Positions 1-7,339 of a stretch of 9,897 bases of DNA are shown here, piece after piece. Numbering within the stretch: the stretch's first letter is position 1; each line of letters starts with the position of its first letter. The notes beneath the pieces were generated by a model. It worked only from the letters and a program-made list of their open reading frames with translations, was not told where the DNA came from and did not search any database. This DNA is from Bordetella parapertussis (GTDB lineage: Bacteria > Pseudomonadota > Gammaproteobacteria > Burkholderiales > Burkholderiaceae_B). The translations under genes were made by a program, and so were the position numbers. The stretch spans positions 1-9,897 of the forward strand of contig CAMEAW010000098.1 of the NCBI GenBank assembly GCA_945911685.1, given 5' to 3'.

Positions 1-2
1 CC

Positions 3-2300
3 CGCTGGCCCTGGAACGCTATCCGTGGGGTGCTTTGTCTGTCAATACTAGGGGTGGGCCTCGTCGCGGGTAATGCAGGTGCTGAAGGATTACCGTCCTT
101 TGCTGAGGTGAAAGCCTCTCATGAGCCCTCTGACATGCGCATTCTCGATCGACACGGTGAGCTCATTCATCGAGTGCGTACGAATCAGGGAGTGCGCCGA
201 GGACAATGGATTTCACTTGAGGCGGTGTCTCCCGCTTTTCGCCAGGCAATTTTGCTCAGCGAGGATAAACGCTTTTATGAGCACAGCGGCATCGATTGGC
301 GTGCGGTGTCTTCTGCCGCTTGGGGCAACCTTTTTAATCAAAAGACCCGTGGGGCTTCGACTCTAACCATGCAACTCGTTGGTTTATTAGACGATGACTT
401 AAAAAGCAAAAAAGCGGGGCGCACACTCACAAAAAAAGTTGAGCAATCGCTCTCGGCAGAATGGCTTGAACGAAAATGGCGTAAAGACCAGATTCTTGAG
501 GCATACCTAAACCTTGTACCTTTTCGAGGTGAAACCGTTGGGATTGACGCCTTGAGCCAAACCTTGTTTGGCAAAGCAGCGCAAGGTCTCAACAATCAAG
601 AGGCCGCAATCGCCGCTGCGTTGGTGCGTGGCCCAAATGCAGCGCCCTCTGAGGTTTCACGACGCGCGTGTGGCGTGCTGCGTTTGATCGAAGCGAACGC
701 GCCGGCGACCGTGTGCGACGGGCTTGAGCAGATCGTTTACCAAGCGCTGCAACGCAAGGCCTTTGAACCGAGCACAGGGATTGCTCCACAGGTGGCGCGC
801 TACAGTGTCGCCGAGTGGCGACGGTCGAAGTCACCCGTCACACCTCTCAGCACTTCGATCAAAACGACCATCGACGCCTCAACACAACGCGTGGCCGTTC
901 AAGCGCTGCAAGGCCAGTTGCGCGAGTTACGCAAACGCCAGGTCGAGGATGGAGGCGTGATCGTGTTAGACAACAAAACGGGCGAAATTTTGGCTTGGGT
1001 TGGGTCATCTGGCGCGCTGAGCAGGGCCCAACACGTTGATACTGTGCTTGCCTTACGACAACCCGGTTCGACCTTAAAACCTTTTCTCTATGCCCAAGCC
1101 ATTGCTGAGCAACGCCTCACGGCGGCGAGCTTGCTAGATGATTCGAGTGCACAGCTTCAAACCGGAGCTGGGCTGTATATCCCTCAAAACTATGATCACT
1201 CATTTAAAGGCTGGATCTCGGCCCGTACTGCGTTAGCCGCCTCGCTGAACCTGCCTGCGGTACGCACGTTGATGATGGTAACCCCAGAGGCCTTCGCGCA
1301 ACAGTTAAAGCATGTTGGTTTGCCGTTGAAGCAATCGGGTGATTATTACGGCTACAGCCTCGCTCTCGGCAGCGCAGAAGTGTCATTACTGAATTTAAGC
1401 AATGCCTATCGAACACTGGCAAACGCGGGGCGCTACACACCGCTGACCGCGCTGCTTGGCCCAGCGCTTGGCGGGCTCAGTCTCGAGCGCGCCTCACCTC
1501 TCGGTCTTGAGCACCAAGCTCTTGATGCGCGCGCGGCCTTTATTGTGAGCGATATTTTGAGTGACCCCTACGCGCGGGCTAGCACCTTTGGCACTGACAG
1601 CGTCTTGAACACGCGTTTTTGGAGCGCCGTGAAAACCGGCACGAGCAAAGACATGCGTGATAACTGGGCGTTAGGTTATTCAGAGCATTACACAGTTGGC
1701 GTGTGGGTGGGCAATGCCAACGGTGCGCCCATGTGGGGTGTTAGCGGTACTACCGGTGCTGCGCCAGTATGGGCCGAAGTGATGTCACATCTGCACCGTA
1801 CAAAATCGAGTCACCCTGCGCAACCACCAAGTGATGTCATCAACCAAACCGTTGAACTGACCGACGCAAGTGGCAAACCCCTTGAAGCGCCACATCTAGA
1901 GTGGTTTATCCAAGGTACCGAACAAGCCCTCTTCACCTTGAATCGTACTGACCTTCAGCTCGTTGATTCAAGCCAACCCAACCTAACAACCACCAGGCCC
2001 AACGCAAGAATTGTCATGCCGACTCAGGGTACGATTTTGGCACTTGACCCAGACATACCTCAAACTGCGCAACACGTTGCGCTCAAAGCAGAGCAGTTTG
2101 GTACTCAGCATTCGTTGCACTGGACGATCAATGACAAAGCGTTGTCGGGTGGCGAACACACAACCTGGCGACCTTGGCCCGGGCAGCACGAGATCGCCTT
2201 GCGCGATGACGCGGGCATCATTCTGGATCGCATCAAAATCGAAGTGAGAGGAGCAGTCGCCTTTAAGGATCTCAGGAAAGTGCCTGAATCGATAAAGTAA
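3..2300 (+). CDS. pbpC: Penicillin-binding protein 1C, bifunctional glycosyltransferase/transpeptidase (5' end probably cut by window)
   Basis: Class A penicillin-binding protein that polymerises and cross-links peptidoglycan on the periplasmic face of the inner membrane. Numbering from the GTG at position 30 (756 residues), the GT51 glycosyltransferase domain shows EDKRFYEHSG at 78-87 and RGASTLTMQ at 108-116, the form typical of PBP1C, then the RKDQILEAYLN helix at 151-161. The transpeptidase domain has all three penicilloyl-serine motifs: STLK at 347-350 with nucleophile S347, SLN at 405-407 and KTG at 535-537. The last 150 or so residues fit the PBP1C C-terminal domain. A hydrophobic stretch at residues 2-18 is the likely membrane anchor or signal. 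The frame stays open to the left edge, encoding basic and aromatic residues (RWPWNAIRG) just before the GTG, so the real start is probably upstream and the GTG internal. The family identity is secure; the start is not. In many proteobacteria pbpC follows an alpha-2-macroglobulin gene, which would lie outside this window. Confidence 0.93.
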   Translation, partial: RWPWNAIRGVLCLSILGVGLVAGNAGAEGLPSFAEVKASHEPSDMRILDRHGELIHRVRTNQGVRRGQWISLEAVSPAFRQAILLSEDKRFYEHSGIDWRAVSSAAWGNLFNQKTRGASTLTMQLVGLLDDDLKSKKAGRTLTKKVEQSLSAEWLERKWRKDQILEAYLNLVPFRGETVGIDALSQTLFGKAAQGLNNQEAAIAAALVRGPNAAPSEVSRRACGVLRLIEANAPATVCDGLEQIVYQALQRKAFEPSTGIAPQVARYSVAEWRRSKSPVTPLSTSIKTTIDASTQRVAVQALQGQLRELRKRQVEDGGVIVLDNKTGEILAWVGSSGALSRAQHVDTVLALRQPGSTLKPFLYAQAIAEQRLTAASLLDDSSAQLQTGAGLYIPQNYDHSFKGWISARTALAASLNLPAVRTLMMVTPEAFAQQLKHVGLPLKQSGDYYGYSLALGSAEVSLLNLSNAYRTLANAGRYTPLTALLGPALGGLSLERASPLGLEHQALDARAAFIVSDILSDPYARASTFGTDSVLNTRFWSAVKTGTSKDMRDNWALGYSEHYTVGVWVGNANGAPMWGVSGTTGAAPVWAEVMSHLHRTKSSHPAQPPSDVINQTVELTDASGKPLEAPHLEWFIQGTEQALFTLNRTDLQLVDSSQPNLTTTRPNARIVMPTQGTILALDPDIPQTAQHVALKAEQFGTQHSLHWTINDKALSGGEHTTWRPWPGQHEIALRDDAGIILDRIKIEVRGAVAFKDLRKVPESIK

Positions 2301-2305
2301 AAGAC

Positions 2306-2339
2306 TTTTTTAGCCAAAAAAACAAAAAAAAAGCAAAAA
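2306..2339. other. A-rich tract between pbpC and the GGDEF-EAL gene
   Basis: Six T's (2306-2311) are followed by runs of seven, nine and five A's at 2316-2322, 2324-2332 and 2335-2339. The runs are centred about 9 bp apart, close to one helical turn, so the segment could be intrinsically curved or act as an upstream promoter element. The T6/A7 inverted repeat is A-T only and has no downstream U-tract on the + strand, so I do not call a terminator for pbpC. Downstream, TTGCCC (2356-2361) and TAATCA (2377-2382), 15 bp apart, form only a weak promoter candidate for the next gene. Confidence 0.3.
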
Positions 2340-2406
2340 CTAGCCTACTATCGAGTTGCCCCAGCGCATAAGCGGCTAATCAGCTTCAGTCAAATATCGG
2401 GTTCTC

Positions 2407-4188
2407 GTGAAGACCTTGGATTCAGATCTGCCACCACACGATCGGTTGGATCAAAATTTGGTGCTATCGCAAAATGTCGCAAACCGAATCATTGAACACT
2501 CAAATGACTCAATTTTAATCAGCCTCGCTCAGCCCATTGATCAGCCTGGACCCTACATTATTTATGCGAACGAAACGTTTTCAAGAATAACTGGTTATAC
2601 CCAAGAAGAAATCATTGGTCAGAATCCCAGAATCTTGCAAGGCCCTCAGACCGATCAGGCAACGTTAGCGCGCATTCGAAAAGGCTTAGCGGCTTGGCAA
2701 CCGGTTCGAGAAGAGGTCTTGAACTATAAAAAGAATGGAGAGACGTTCTGGCAAGAACTCAATATCTTTCCACTGCCAAATGAGGCAGGTCAATTCACGC
2801 ATTGGGTGTCGATACAGCGCGACATTACTGAAAGAAAGATTTCTGAACAACAGATTTATGATCTGGCGTTTCTTGATCCGTTAACGGGATTGCCTAATCG
2901 CAGATTATTTTATGATCGATTGCGTCGAACTCTATTGGGTAACATTCGCTCTGAACAACACGGCGCACTTCTTTATATTGATCTGGATCACTTTAAACTC
3001 GTCAATGATCGTCAAGGCCATGCGACAGGCGACCTCGTATTGCAAAGCGTCGCTAAACAACTCTCGCTATGCATCCGCGCCGGAGATACGATTTCACGGA
3101 TAGGCGGCGACGAATACATTATTTTATTAGACGGCTTAGGCAAAGATCTTACGACCGCCTCTTTTATCACTGAGGCGATTGCCAGGCGAATGCTTTCATC
3201 ATTTTCTTCAGCCCAAGAGCAACTTGATCACGGCTGGAGCGGTACATTTAGCATTGGCATTTCTCTTTTTTCAGGAGACCAGTCTCGCACGCTTGAGGAA
3301 ATCGTCAAAGATGCCGACCTGGCGATGTACCAAGCCAAGACGATGGGACGCAACCGGTTGCAATTCTTTGATGACGAGATGCAGCGGGTCAATACAGAGA
3401 AAAACTCACGTTTAGAGATTTTGCGCCAGGCTCTAGAGCACAACTGGTTTATGCTTTATTTCCAGCCGCAAGTCGACCAATTCGGCACCATCAAAGGCGC
3501 TGAAGCCTTAATACGACTGCAACACCCCACACTTGGGACGTTACTGCCGGGCACGTTTATCCCGCTCGCAGAATCCACCAACTTGATCATGCAAATTGGT
3601 AATTGGGTGATCACACAAGCTTGCCTACAGTTAGCAAACTGGGCAACGCAAACAGCTTTCATGAACCGCCGCCTATCGATCAACGTCAGCATCAAGCAAT
3701 TTCAACACGGCGATTTTGTGACTAACTTAATGAGTGAACTGAACAAAACAGGAGCTGATCCAAAACTTTTAACCCTTGAGCTCACCGAAAGTCTTACGCT
3801 CACTGAGTCAAGTCACGCTCTTGAAAAAATGCGCCTCTTAAAACGACTCGGTATCCGCTTTTCACTCGATGACTTTGGCACTGGCTTTTCTTCACTGACG
3901 TACCTCAAGAACCTACCATTTGATGAATTGAAAATTGATCATTCGTTTATTGTCGATGTCACGACCAGCCCCGCAAGTGCAAGTATCGTTCAGGCCACCA
4001 TCGACTTAGGAAAATCACTTGGCTTGACCGTCATTACCGAGGGCGTTGAGACGCAAGAGCAGCTCAAACTTCTGGTGCAAGCTGGCTGCCAGTTCTTTCA
4101 AGGCTATGTGTTTTATGAACCCTTATCCCTTGAAGCGTTCGAAGCTCAATTGCGCGAGTCGGCGACAGTCACGCAGAAAGCCGTGTAG
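2407..4188 (+). CDS. PAS(LOV-like)-GGDEF-EAL cyclic-di-GMP cyclase/phosphodiesterase
   Basis: A 593-residue, apparently cytosolic protein with no membrane segment that should make and/or degrade cyclic-di-GMP. The PAS/PAC sensor spans about 27-145 and resembles a LOV flavin domain (GQNPRILQG at 71-79, LNYKKNG at 105-111, FWQEL at 114-118, VSIQRDIT at 134-141) but has Pro74 where LOV proteins carry the photoactive Cys. The GGDEF domain (about 150-320) has DPLTGLPNR at 157-165, DLDHFKLVND at 192-201 and the active-site motif as GGDEY at 233-237, with an RxxD product-inhibition site (RAGD, 224-227) correctly placed five residues before it. The EAL domain (about 335-585) keeps EAL at 366-368, N426, ELTES at 458-462, DDFG at 488-491, K509, EGVET at 545-549 and QGY at 565-567, so phosphodiesterase activity is expected. 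The GTG start has no strong ribosome binding site. The frame runs back to a TAA at 2377 without an ATG, so this is the best available start. It appears to be a single-gene unit. Confidence 0.92.
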   Translation: MKTLDSDLPPHDRLDQNLVLSQNVANRIIEHSNDSILISLAQPIDQPGPYIIYANETFSRITGYTQEEIIGQNPRILQGPQTDQATLARIRKGLAAWQPVREEVLNYKKNGETFWQELNIFPLPNEAGQFTHWVSIQRDITERKISEQQIYDLAFLDPLTGLPNRRLFYDRLRRTLLGNIRSEQHGALLYIDLDHFKLVNDRQGHATGDLVLQSVAKQLSLCIRAGDTISRIGGDEYIILLDGLGKDLTTASFITEAIARRMLSSFSSAQEQLDHGWSGTFSIGISLFSGDQSRTLEEIVKDADLAMYQAKTMGRNRLQFFDDEMQRVNTEKNSRLEILRQALEHNWFMLYFQPQVDQFGTIKGAEALIRLQHPTLGTLLPGTFIPLAESTNLIMQIGNWVITQACLQLANWATQTAFMNRRLSINVSIKQFQHGDFVTNLMSELNKTGADPKLLTLELTESLTLTESSHALEKMRLLKRLGIRFSLDDFGTGFSSLTYLKNLPFDELKIDHSFIVDVTTSPASASIVQATIDLGKSLGLTVITEGVETQEQLKLLVQAGCQFFQGYVFYEPLSLEAFEAQLRESATVTQKAV

Positions 4189-4200
4189 CGCGCACGACGC

Positions 4201-4227
4201 TTCACCCGCCGCAAGCTCTGATATAAT
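4201..4227 (+). promoter_or_regulatory. Sigma-70-type promoter of the tRNA-Thr gene
   Basis: A perfect -10 hexamer TATAAT lies at 4222-4227, with a partial -35 match TTCACC at 4201-4206 (spacer 15 bp). Initiation about 7 nt after the -10 would fall near 4234, giving a leader of only a few nucleotides before the mature tRNA end at 4238. The -10 is convincing; the -35 assignment is tentative. Confidence 0.6.
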
Positions 4228-4237
4228 TTTTGACCAA

Positions 4238-4313
4238 GCCGATGTAGCTCAGTTGGTAGAGCAGCTCATTCGTAATGAGAAGGTCAGGAGTTCGATTCCC
4301 CTCATTGGCACCA
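4238..4313 (+). tRNA. tRNA-Thr, anticodon CGT, CCA end encoded
   Basis: The 76-nt segment folds as a full cloverleaf. The acceptor stem is GCCGATG (4238-4244) with CATTGGC (4303-4309), containing one G-U pair. The D arm is GCTC/GAGC (4247-4250, 4259-4262). The anticodon arm is GCTCA/TGAGA around the loop TTCGTAA (4269-4275), with anticodon CGT at 4271-4273. The T arm is AGGAG, loop TTCGATT, then CCCCT, with one G-U pair in the stem. The discriminator A at 4310 and an encoded CCA (4311-4313) complete it. The first anticodon-stem pair is a G-A mismatch; as I recall, the E. coli tRNA-Thr(CGU) gene thrW has the same G-A at this position, so it is not a sign of decay. It decodes ACG codons. Confidence 0.96.
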
Positions 4314-4314
4314 C

Positions 4315-4351
4315 AAACTCTTATACACGTTGCTGTATGAGAGTTTTTTTT
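4315..4351 (+). terminator. Intrinsic terminator after tRNA-Thr
   Basis: AAACTCTTATACA (4315-4327) pairs with TGTATGAGAGTTT (4334-4346) in a 13-bp stem with a single G-U pair and a 6-nt loop (CGTTGC). It is directly followed by the rest of a run of eight T's (4344-4351). It begins two nucleotides after the tRNA CCA end. The stem is A-T rich but long and the U-tract is strong. It isolates the tRNA transcript from the catabolic cluster that follows. Confidence 0.85.
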
Positions 4352-4373
4352 GATCAAAAAATCGTCGTACGAC
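4346..4373. repeat. Two adjacent perfect palindromes upstream of the Bug operon
   Basis: A 16-bp perfect palindrome TTTTTTGATCAAAAAA (4346-4361) overlaps the terminator T-run and is followed, two bases later, by a 10-bp perfect palindrome GTCGTACGAC (4364-4373). The second lies about 20 bp upstream of the candidate -35 of the next operon, where an operator for a dimeric regulator would be plausible. No regulator gene is present in the window, so the operator role is only an inference. Confidence 0.4.
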
Positions 4374-4392
4374 TTGCCCGCGCTGGCAGACT

Positions 4393-4420
4393 TTGACGTT
4401 ATCATTACTCCAAATACAAA
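4393..4420 (+). promoter_or_regulatory. Candidate promoter of the Bug/acyl-CoA catabolism cluster
   Basis: TTGACG (4393-4398, five of six to the -35 consensus) is separated by 16 bp from TACAAA (4415-4420, four of six to the -10 consensus). Transcription would start near 4427, about 48 nt before the ATG at 4475. The position between the tRNA terminator and the first operon gene is right, but hexamer matches of this quality can be chance. Confidence 0.4.
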
Positions 4421-4474
4421 AAAGCTAAGTGTTTGACTTGTCGTCAGGGCTTGGCACAAACGGAGACAGACTTC

Positions 4475-5494
4475 ATGGGCTCATTCGGTTTCAATATGAT
4501 TGCGCAGCCGGTTTGGCGGCGCTTTGCCACGGCGTTACTGGCATTGCCGGTTTACTTGGCCTTTACTATGATGGCACAGGCACAGGCACAGAATTCGGCC
4601 TATCCCACAAAGCCTATCCGTTTAATCTTGCCGTTTGCGGCGGGTGGTGGGGCCGATAACAACGCTCGAATCATTGCCGAACCTCTTGGGCAGCGGCTCG
4701 GCCAGCCCATCATCATTGATTACAAACCTGGTGCAGGCGGCACTCTCGGTGCCAATATCGTCGCTAATGCGCCACCCGATGGCTACACCTTGCTGTATGC
4801 AACGCCTGGCCAGCAGATGACTAACCCCCACCTGATGGAAAAGATGCCCTACGACGCGCTCAAGAGCTTTGCTTCGGTCTCGCAAGTCATTGAGGGCAGC
4901 AACGTCTTAGTGGTGAATAAAAACTTGCCCGTGAATTCGGTTGCAGAATTAATCGCACTGGCCAAGGCTAAACCCGGCACGATTAACTTTGCGAGTTCTG
5001 GCATTGGTTCGTCAAGCCACCTCGCCGGTGAACTGTTTAAGTCGATGGCGGGTATCGATATCGTGCATGTGCCGTATAAAGGTTCAGGGGCTGCGATTAC
5101 AGAAGTGTTAGGCGGATCGATTCAAATGACCATTGATACCGTGTCAGTTTATCTACCGCAAATTAAAGCGAATAACGTCAAGGCACTGGCAATCTCAACG
5201 CTTGAACGCAACCCGATCTTGCCACAGCTGCCGCCTATCGCTGACACCCTACCTGGCTTTGCCGCAGCCCCGGTCAACTACATCACCGCACCTGCAGGTA
5301 CGCCTCGCCCAATCATCGAGCGGCTGAATCGTGAAATCAATATCGTACTGAAGCTGCCAGCAGTACGCGAACAATTTGCTCAAAATGGCGCAACCGAAAA
5401 AGGCAGTACTCCCGAGGCGATGGACGCCCTGATTCAGTCTGAGTCTGCAAAATGGAAAAAAATTATTGATCAATCGCGCGCGACTGCGAACTGA
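4475..5494 (+). CDS. Bug/TctC-family periplasmic solute-binding receptor (first copy)
   Basis: Extracytoplasmic solute receptor of the tripartite tricarboxylate (Bug) family, which usually binds small carboxylates through their carboxyl groups. The ATG at 4475 (339 residues) is chosen because a good Shine-Dalgarno GGAGA (4462-4466) lies 8 nt upstream and translation then begins at a typical signal peptide: basic WRR at 14-16, a hydrophobic core to about 34 and an Ala/Gln-rich region (AQAQA) likely cleaved near residue 38. A TTG 14 codons earlier is in frame but lacks such support. The mature protein has the family hallmarks in order: YPTKPIRL at 43-50, PFAAGG at 53-58, KPGAGGTLG at 84-92, APPDGYTLL at 99-107, PYDALKS near 125-131, FASSGIGSSSH at 172-182, HVPYKGSGAA at 198-207 and LGGSIQM at 212-218. 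Length is normal. It opens a cluster whose other genes encode acyl-CoA metabolism; no TctA/TctB membrane subunits are seen. Confidence 0.92.
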   Translation: MGSFGFNMIAQPVWRRFATALLALPVYLAFTMMAQAQAQNSAYPTKPIRLILPFAAGGGADNNARIIAEPLGQRLGQPIIIDYKPGAGGTLGANIVANAPPDGYTLLYATPGQQMTNPHLMEKMPYDALKSFASVSQVIEGSNVLVVNKNLPVNSVAELIALAKAKPGTINFASSGIGSSSHLAGELFKSMAGIDIVHVPYKGSGAAITEVLGGSIQMTIDTVSVYLPQIKANNVKALAISTLERNPILPQLPPIADTLPGFAAAPVNYITAPAGTPRPIIERLNREINIVLKLPAVREQFAQNGATEKGSTPEAMDALIQSESAKWKKIIDQSRATAN

Positions 5495-5544
5495 AGCAAC
5501 TCACTCACCGCGTCGTCCAGAACAACCGAGACCTGACAAAGCCC

Positions 5545-6513
5545 ATGAGAATACTCTTTCGCAAGTTGATCGTTGGACTATTAGGCGGGTTCATCGTCTC
5601 AACCGCGGTGCATGGCGCTTCGTATCCAGACAAGCCCGTGACCATCGTCGTGCCTTACACCGCGGGAGGTGTTACGGATGTGTTTGGTCGAGCCATCGCG
5701 ATGAAACTCTCGCGCAAGTGGGAGCAAACTGTCATTATTGATAACCGCGCAGGCGGTGGCACCATCATCGGGACCCAGCATGTGAGCCGTGCAGCACCTG
5801 ACGGGTACACACTTTTATTAACCAGCTATGGTTTTACTTCAAACCCAATTCTTCGTAAAAATCTGCCCTACGATCCTGCCTCGCTCACGCCACTTTTATT
5901 GATCGGCACCTCCACTAACATGTTGGTCATCAACGCCAAATTACCCTATAAAAATCTTGAAGATGTATTAAAAATGGCACGTGAAAAACCTGGCGCGTTA
6001 ATACTAGCCTCGTCGGGCAACGGTTCGAGCCCTCATGTCGCAGCCGAACTGTTTGCCAAAGCCAGTGGCATCCAAATTACTCATATTCCCTACAAGGGCA
6101 CGTCTCCAGCCATGAACGATTTACTGGGTGGTCAAGTGCACGGGATTTTTGACGGCACGTCTGCCTTAGGTAATGTCAGTACGGGCAAACTACGTGCGAT
6201 CGCGATTGCCTCTGCACAAAGACACCCCAGCGCACCCGATACACCGACCTTTCGAGAGCTTGGCGTCGATATGGTGTTTGGTGGTTGGTTTGGTTTTTTT
6301 GTACCTAGCGCAATGCCGCAACCCTTACAAGACACAATCTTTAAAGAAATAGAGGCTTCGATTGCCGATCCCGAGGTGAACGCCATCATCGCAAAAACTG
6401 GGTTAGTGATTGAAAATAAAACTCAAGAGCAATTTAAATTATTTTTGAAAAATGAAAGCGAACGATTAAAACAACTGACCGAATCTGGAAGCGCCAGTAT
6501 CACGGTTGAATAA
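5545..6513 (+). CDS. Bug/TctC-family periplasmic solute-binding receptor (second copy)
   Basis: Second tandem Bug receptor, 322 residues, 50 nt after the first. The ATG at 5545 gives a short classical signal peptide: MRILFRK, then a hydrophobic core to about residue 21, with likely cleavage near 24-25 before SYPDKP. Family motifs occur in the same order as in its neighbour: YPDKPVTIVVPYTAGG at 27-42, NRAGGGTIIG at 67-76, AAPDGYTLL at 83-91, LPYDPASL at 107-114, ASSGNGSSPH at 155-164, HIPYKGTSPA at 180-189 and LLGGQV at 193-198. The two receptors are clearly paralogous but differ widely outside these motifs and at their C-termini, so they probably do not bind identical ligands, or one has a sensory role. 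The upstream sequence has no strong Shine-Dalgarno, so translation may depend on coupling or be weak. Confidence 0.92.
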   Translation: MRILFRKLIVGLLGGFIVSTAVHGASYPDKPVTIVVPYTAGGVTDVFGRAIAMKLSRKWEQTVIIDNRAGGGTIIGTQHVSRAAPDGYTLLLTSYGFTSNPILRKNLPYDPASLTPLLLIGTSTNMLVINAKLPYKNLEDVLKMAREKPGALILASSGNGSSPHVAAELFAKASGIQITHIPYKGTSPAMNDLLGGQVHGIFDGTSALGNVSTGKLRAIAIASAQRHPSAPDTPTFRELGVDMVFGGWFGFFVPSAMPQPLQDTIFKEIEASIADPEVNAIIAKTGLVIENKTQEQFKLFLKNESERLKQLTESGSASITVE

Positions 6514-6565
6514 GCGCCATTTGTCGCATCACGATTAATTCGAATCACAAGAACCGGAGCACACT

Positions 6566-7339
6566 ATGACCTTAGAGACAATCAACGTCACGATCGCCGA
6601 CAACATTGCCACCGTCACACTTAATCGACCGCCCGCAAATGCGCAAAACGCCCAGATGCGTAGCGAGTTGATTGAAACCTTTGACGGCTTTAACGACAAC
6701 GACGCAGTCAAGGTTGTGGTGCTAACCGGACACGGAAAAATATTTTCGGCTGGTGCTGACTTAAACGAACGTCCGGGTCTGCGCGATCAAGAGGGTGCTT
6801 ACTGGCGTCATAATCGCTTGGTGCGCGAAACCGGCAACTCGATTGTCGAGTGCAATAAGCCTGTGATTTGTGCGGTCAACGGCCCAGCGATTGGTGCGGG
6901 CTTCGGGTTAATGACCACCTGCGATATCTGGATTGCCTCAAACACAGCGTTCGTTGCGATGACCGAGATCAATGTCGGGTTAGCAGGTGGTACCGCAATG
7001 CTGCAGAGCGTTTTTGGTAAATCACGGGCACGACGTATGTTTTTTACTGGCATGAAAGTTTCAGCTGACGAACTGTATCGACTTGGCTTAATTGAAGCGA
7101 GCTTACCGCCTGAAGACTTGATGCCCTACACCATGGATCTTGCGCGCGAAATCGCCAGCAAAGCGCCAATCGCGCTGCGCTATGCCAAAGAAGCTGCCCA
7201 AGTGACCGCTGTGATGCCCCGTCGCGAAGGCTACCGCTTTGAACAAAATCTGACCGTTGCCCTTTCAAAGACAGAAGATACTGCAGAAGCGCAACGTGCC
7301 TTCAAAGAAAAGCGCCCGCCGGTCTACAAAGGCCGGTGA
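6566..7339 (+). CDS. Enoyl-CoA hydratase/isomerase (crotonase) family protein
   Basis: Crotonase-fold acyl-CoA enzyme of 257 residues, a typical family length. The ATG follows GGAG (6556-6559) with 6-nt spacing. The N-terminal strand LNRPPANAQNAQM (19-31) and the CoA-binding/oxyanion-hole segment GKIFSAGADL (57-66) are classical, as is CAVNGPAIGAGFGL at 102-115, which supplies the second oxyanion-hole peptide. E134 in MTEINVGL (132-139) matches the second catalytic Glu of crotonase. The position of the first one (Glu144 in rat crotonase) is G114 here. One-Glu members of the family are often isomerases, hydrolases or specialised hydratases, so simple 2-enoyl-CoA hydratase activity should not be assumed. 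It sits 52 nt after the receptor gene and 38 nt before an acyl-CoA dehydrogenase, which supports a role in the same beta-oxidation-like pathway. Confidence 0.9.
   Translation: MTLETINVTIADNIATVTLNRPPANAQNAQMRSELIETFDGFNDNDAVKVVVLTGHGKIFSAGADLNERPGLRDQEGAYWRHNRLVRETGNSIVECNKPVICAVNGPAIGAGFGLMTTCDIWIASNTAFVAMTEINVGLAGGTAMLQSVFGKSRARRMFFTGMKVSADELYRLGLIEASLPPEDLMPYTMDLAREIASKAPIALRYAKEAAQVTAVMPRREGYRFEQNLTVALSKTEDTAEAQRAFKEKRPPVYKGR

Noticed and set aside
589..834. Minus-strand and alternate-frame ORFs inside pbpC and the other large genes
   Set aside because: They are shadows of strongly conserved coding frames and show no recognisable domain or ribosome binding site.
2301..2340. Intrinsic terminator for pbpC
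   Set aside because: The only inverted repeat is an A-T-only T6/A7 pairing without a following T-run; it does not meet the usual pattern.
4238..4351. Prophage or island attachment site at the tRNA-Thr gene
   Set aside because: tRNA-Thr genes are used as integration sites by some phages, but there is no integrase and no repeated tRNA 3' end in the window.
4046..4396. Plus-strand ORF of 116 codons covering the EAL gene end and tRNA
   Set aside because: It is out of frame with the conserved EAL domain and runs through the tRNA; no family character is visible.
4202..4459. Minus-strand ORF of 85 codons across the tRNA-Thr gene
   Set aside because: It reads through the antisense of a convincing tRNA and terminator; this type of spurious protein is common over tRNA genes.
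4433..4474. TTG start 14 codons upstream for the first Bug receptor
   Set aside because: It has no Shine-Dalgarno and places a polar stretch before the signal peptide; the ATG at 4475 has GGAGA at good spacing.
6514..6565. GATT-N6-AATC inverted repeat before the crotonase gene as an operator
   Set aside because: Four-base arms in an A-T rich spacer are easily explained by chance.
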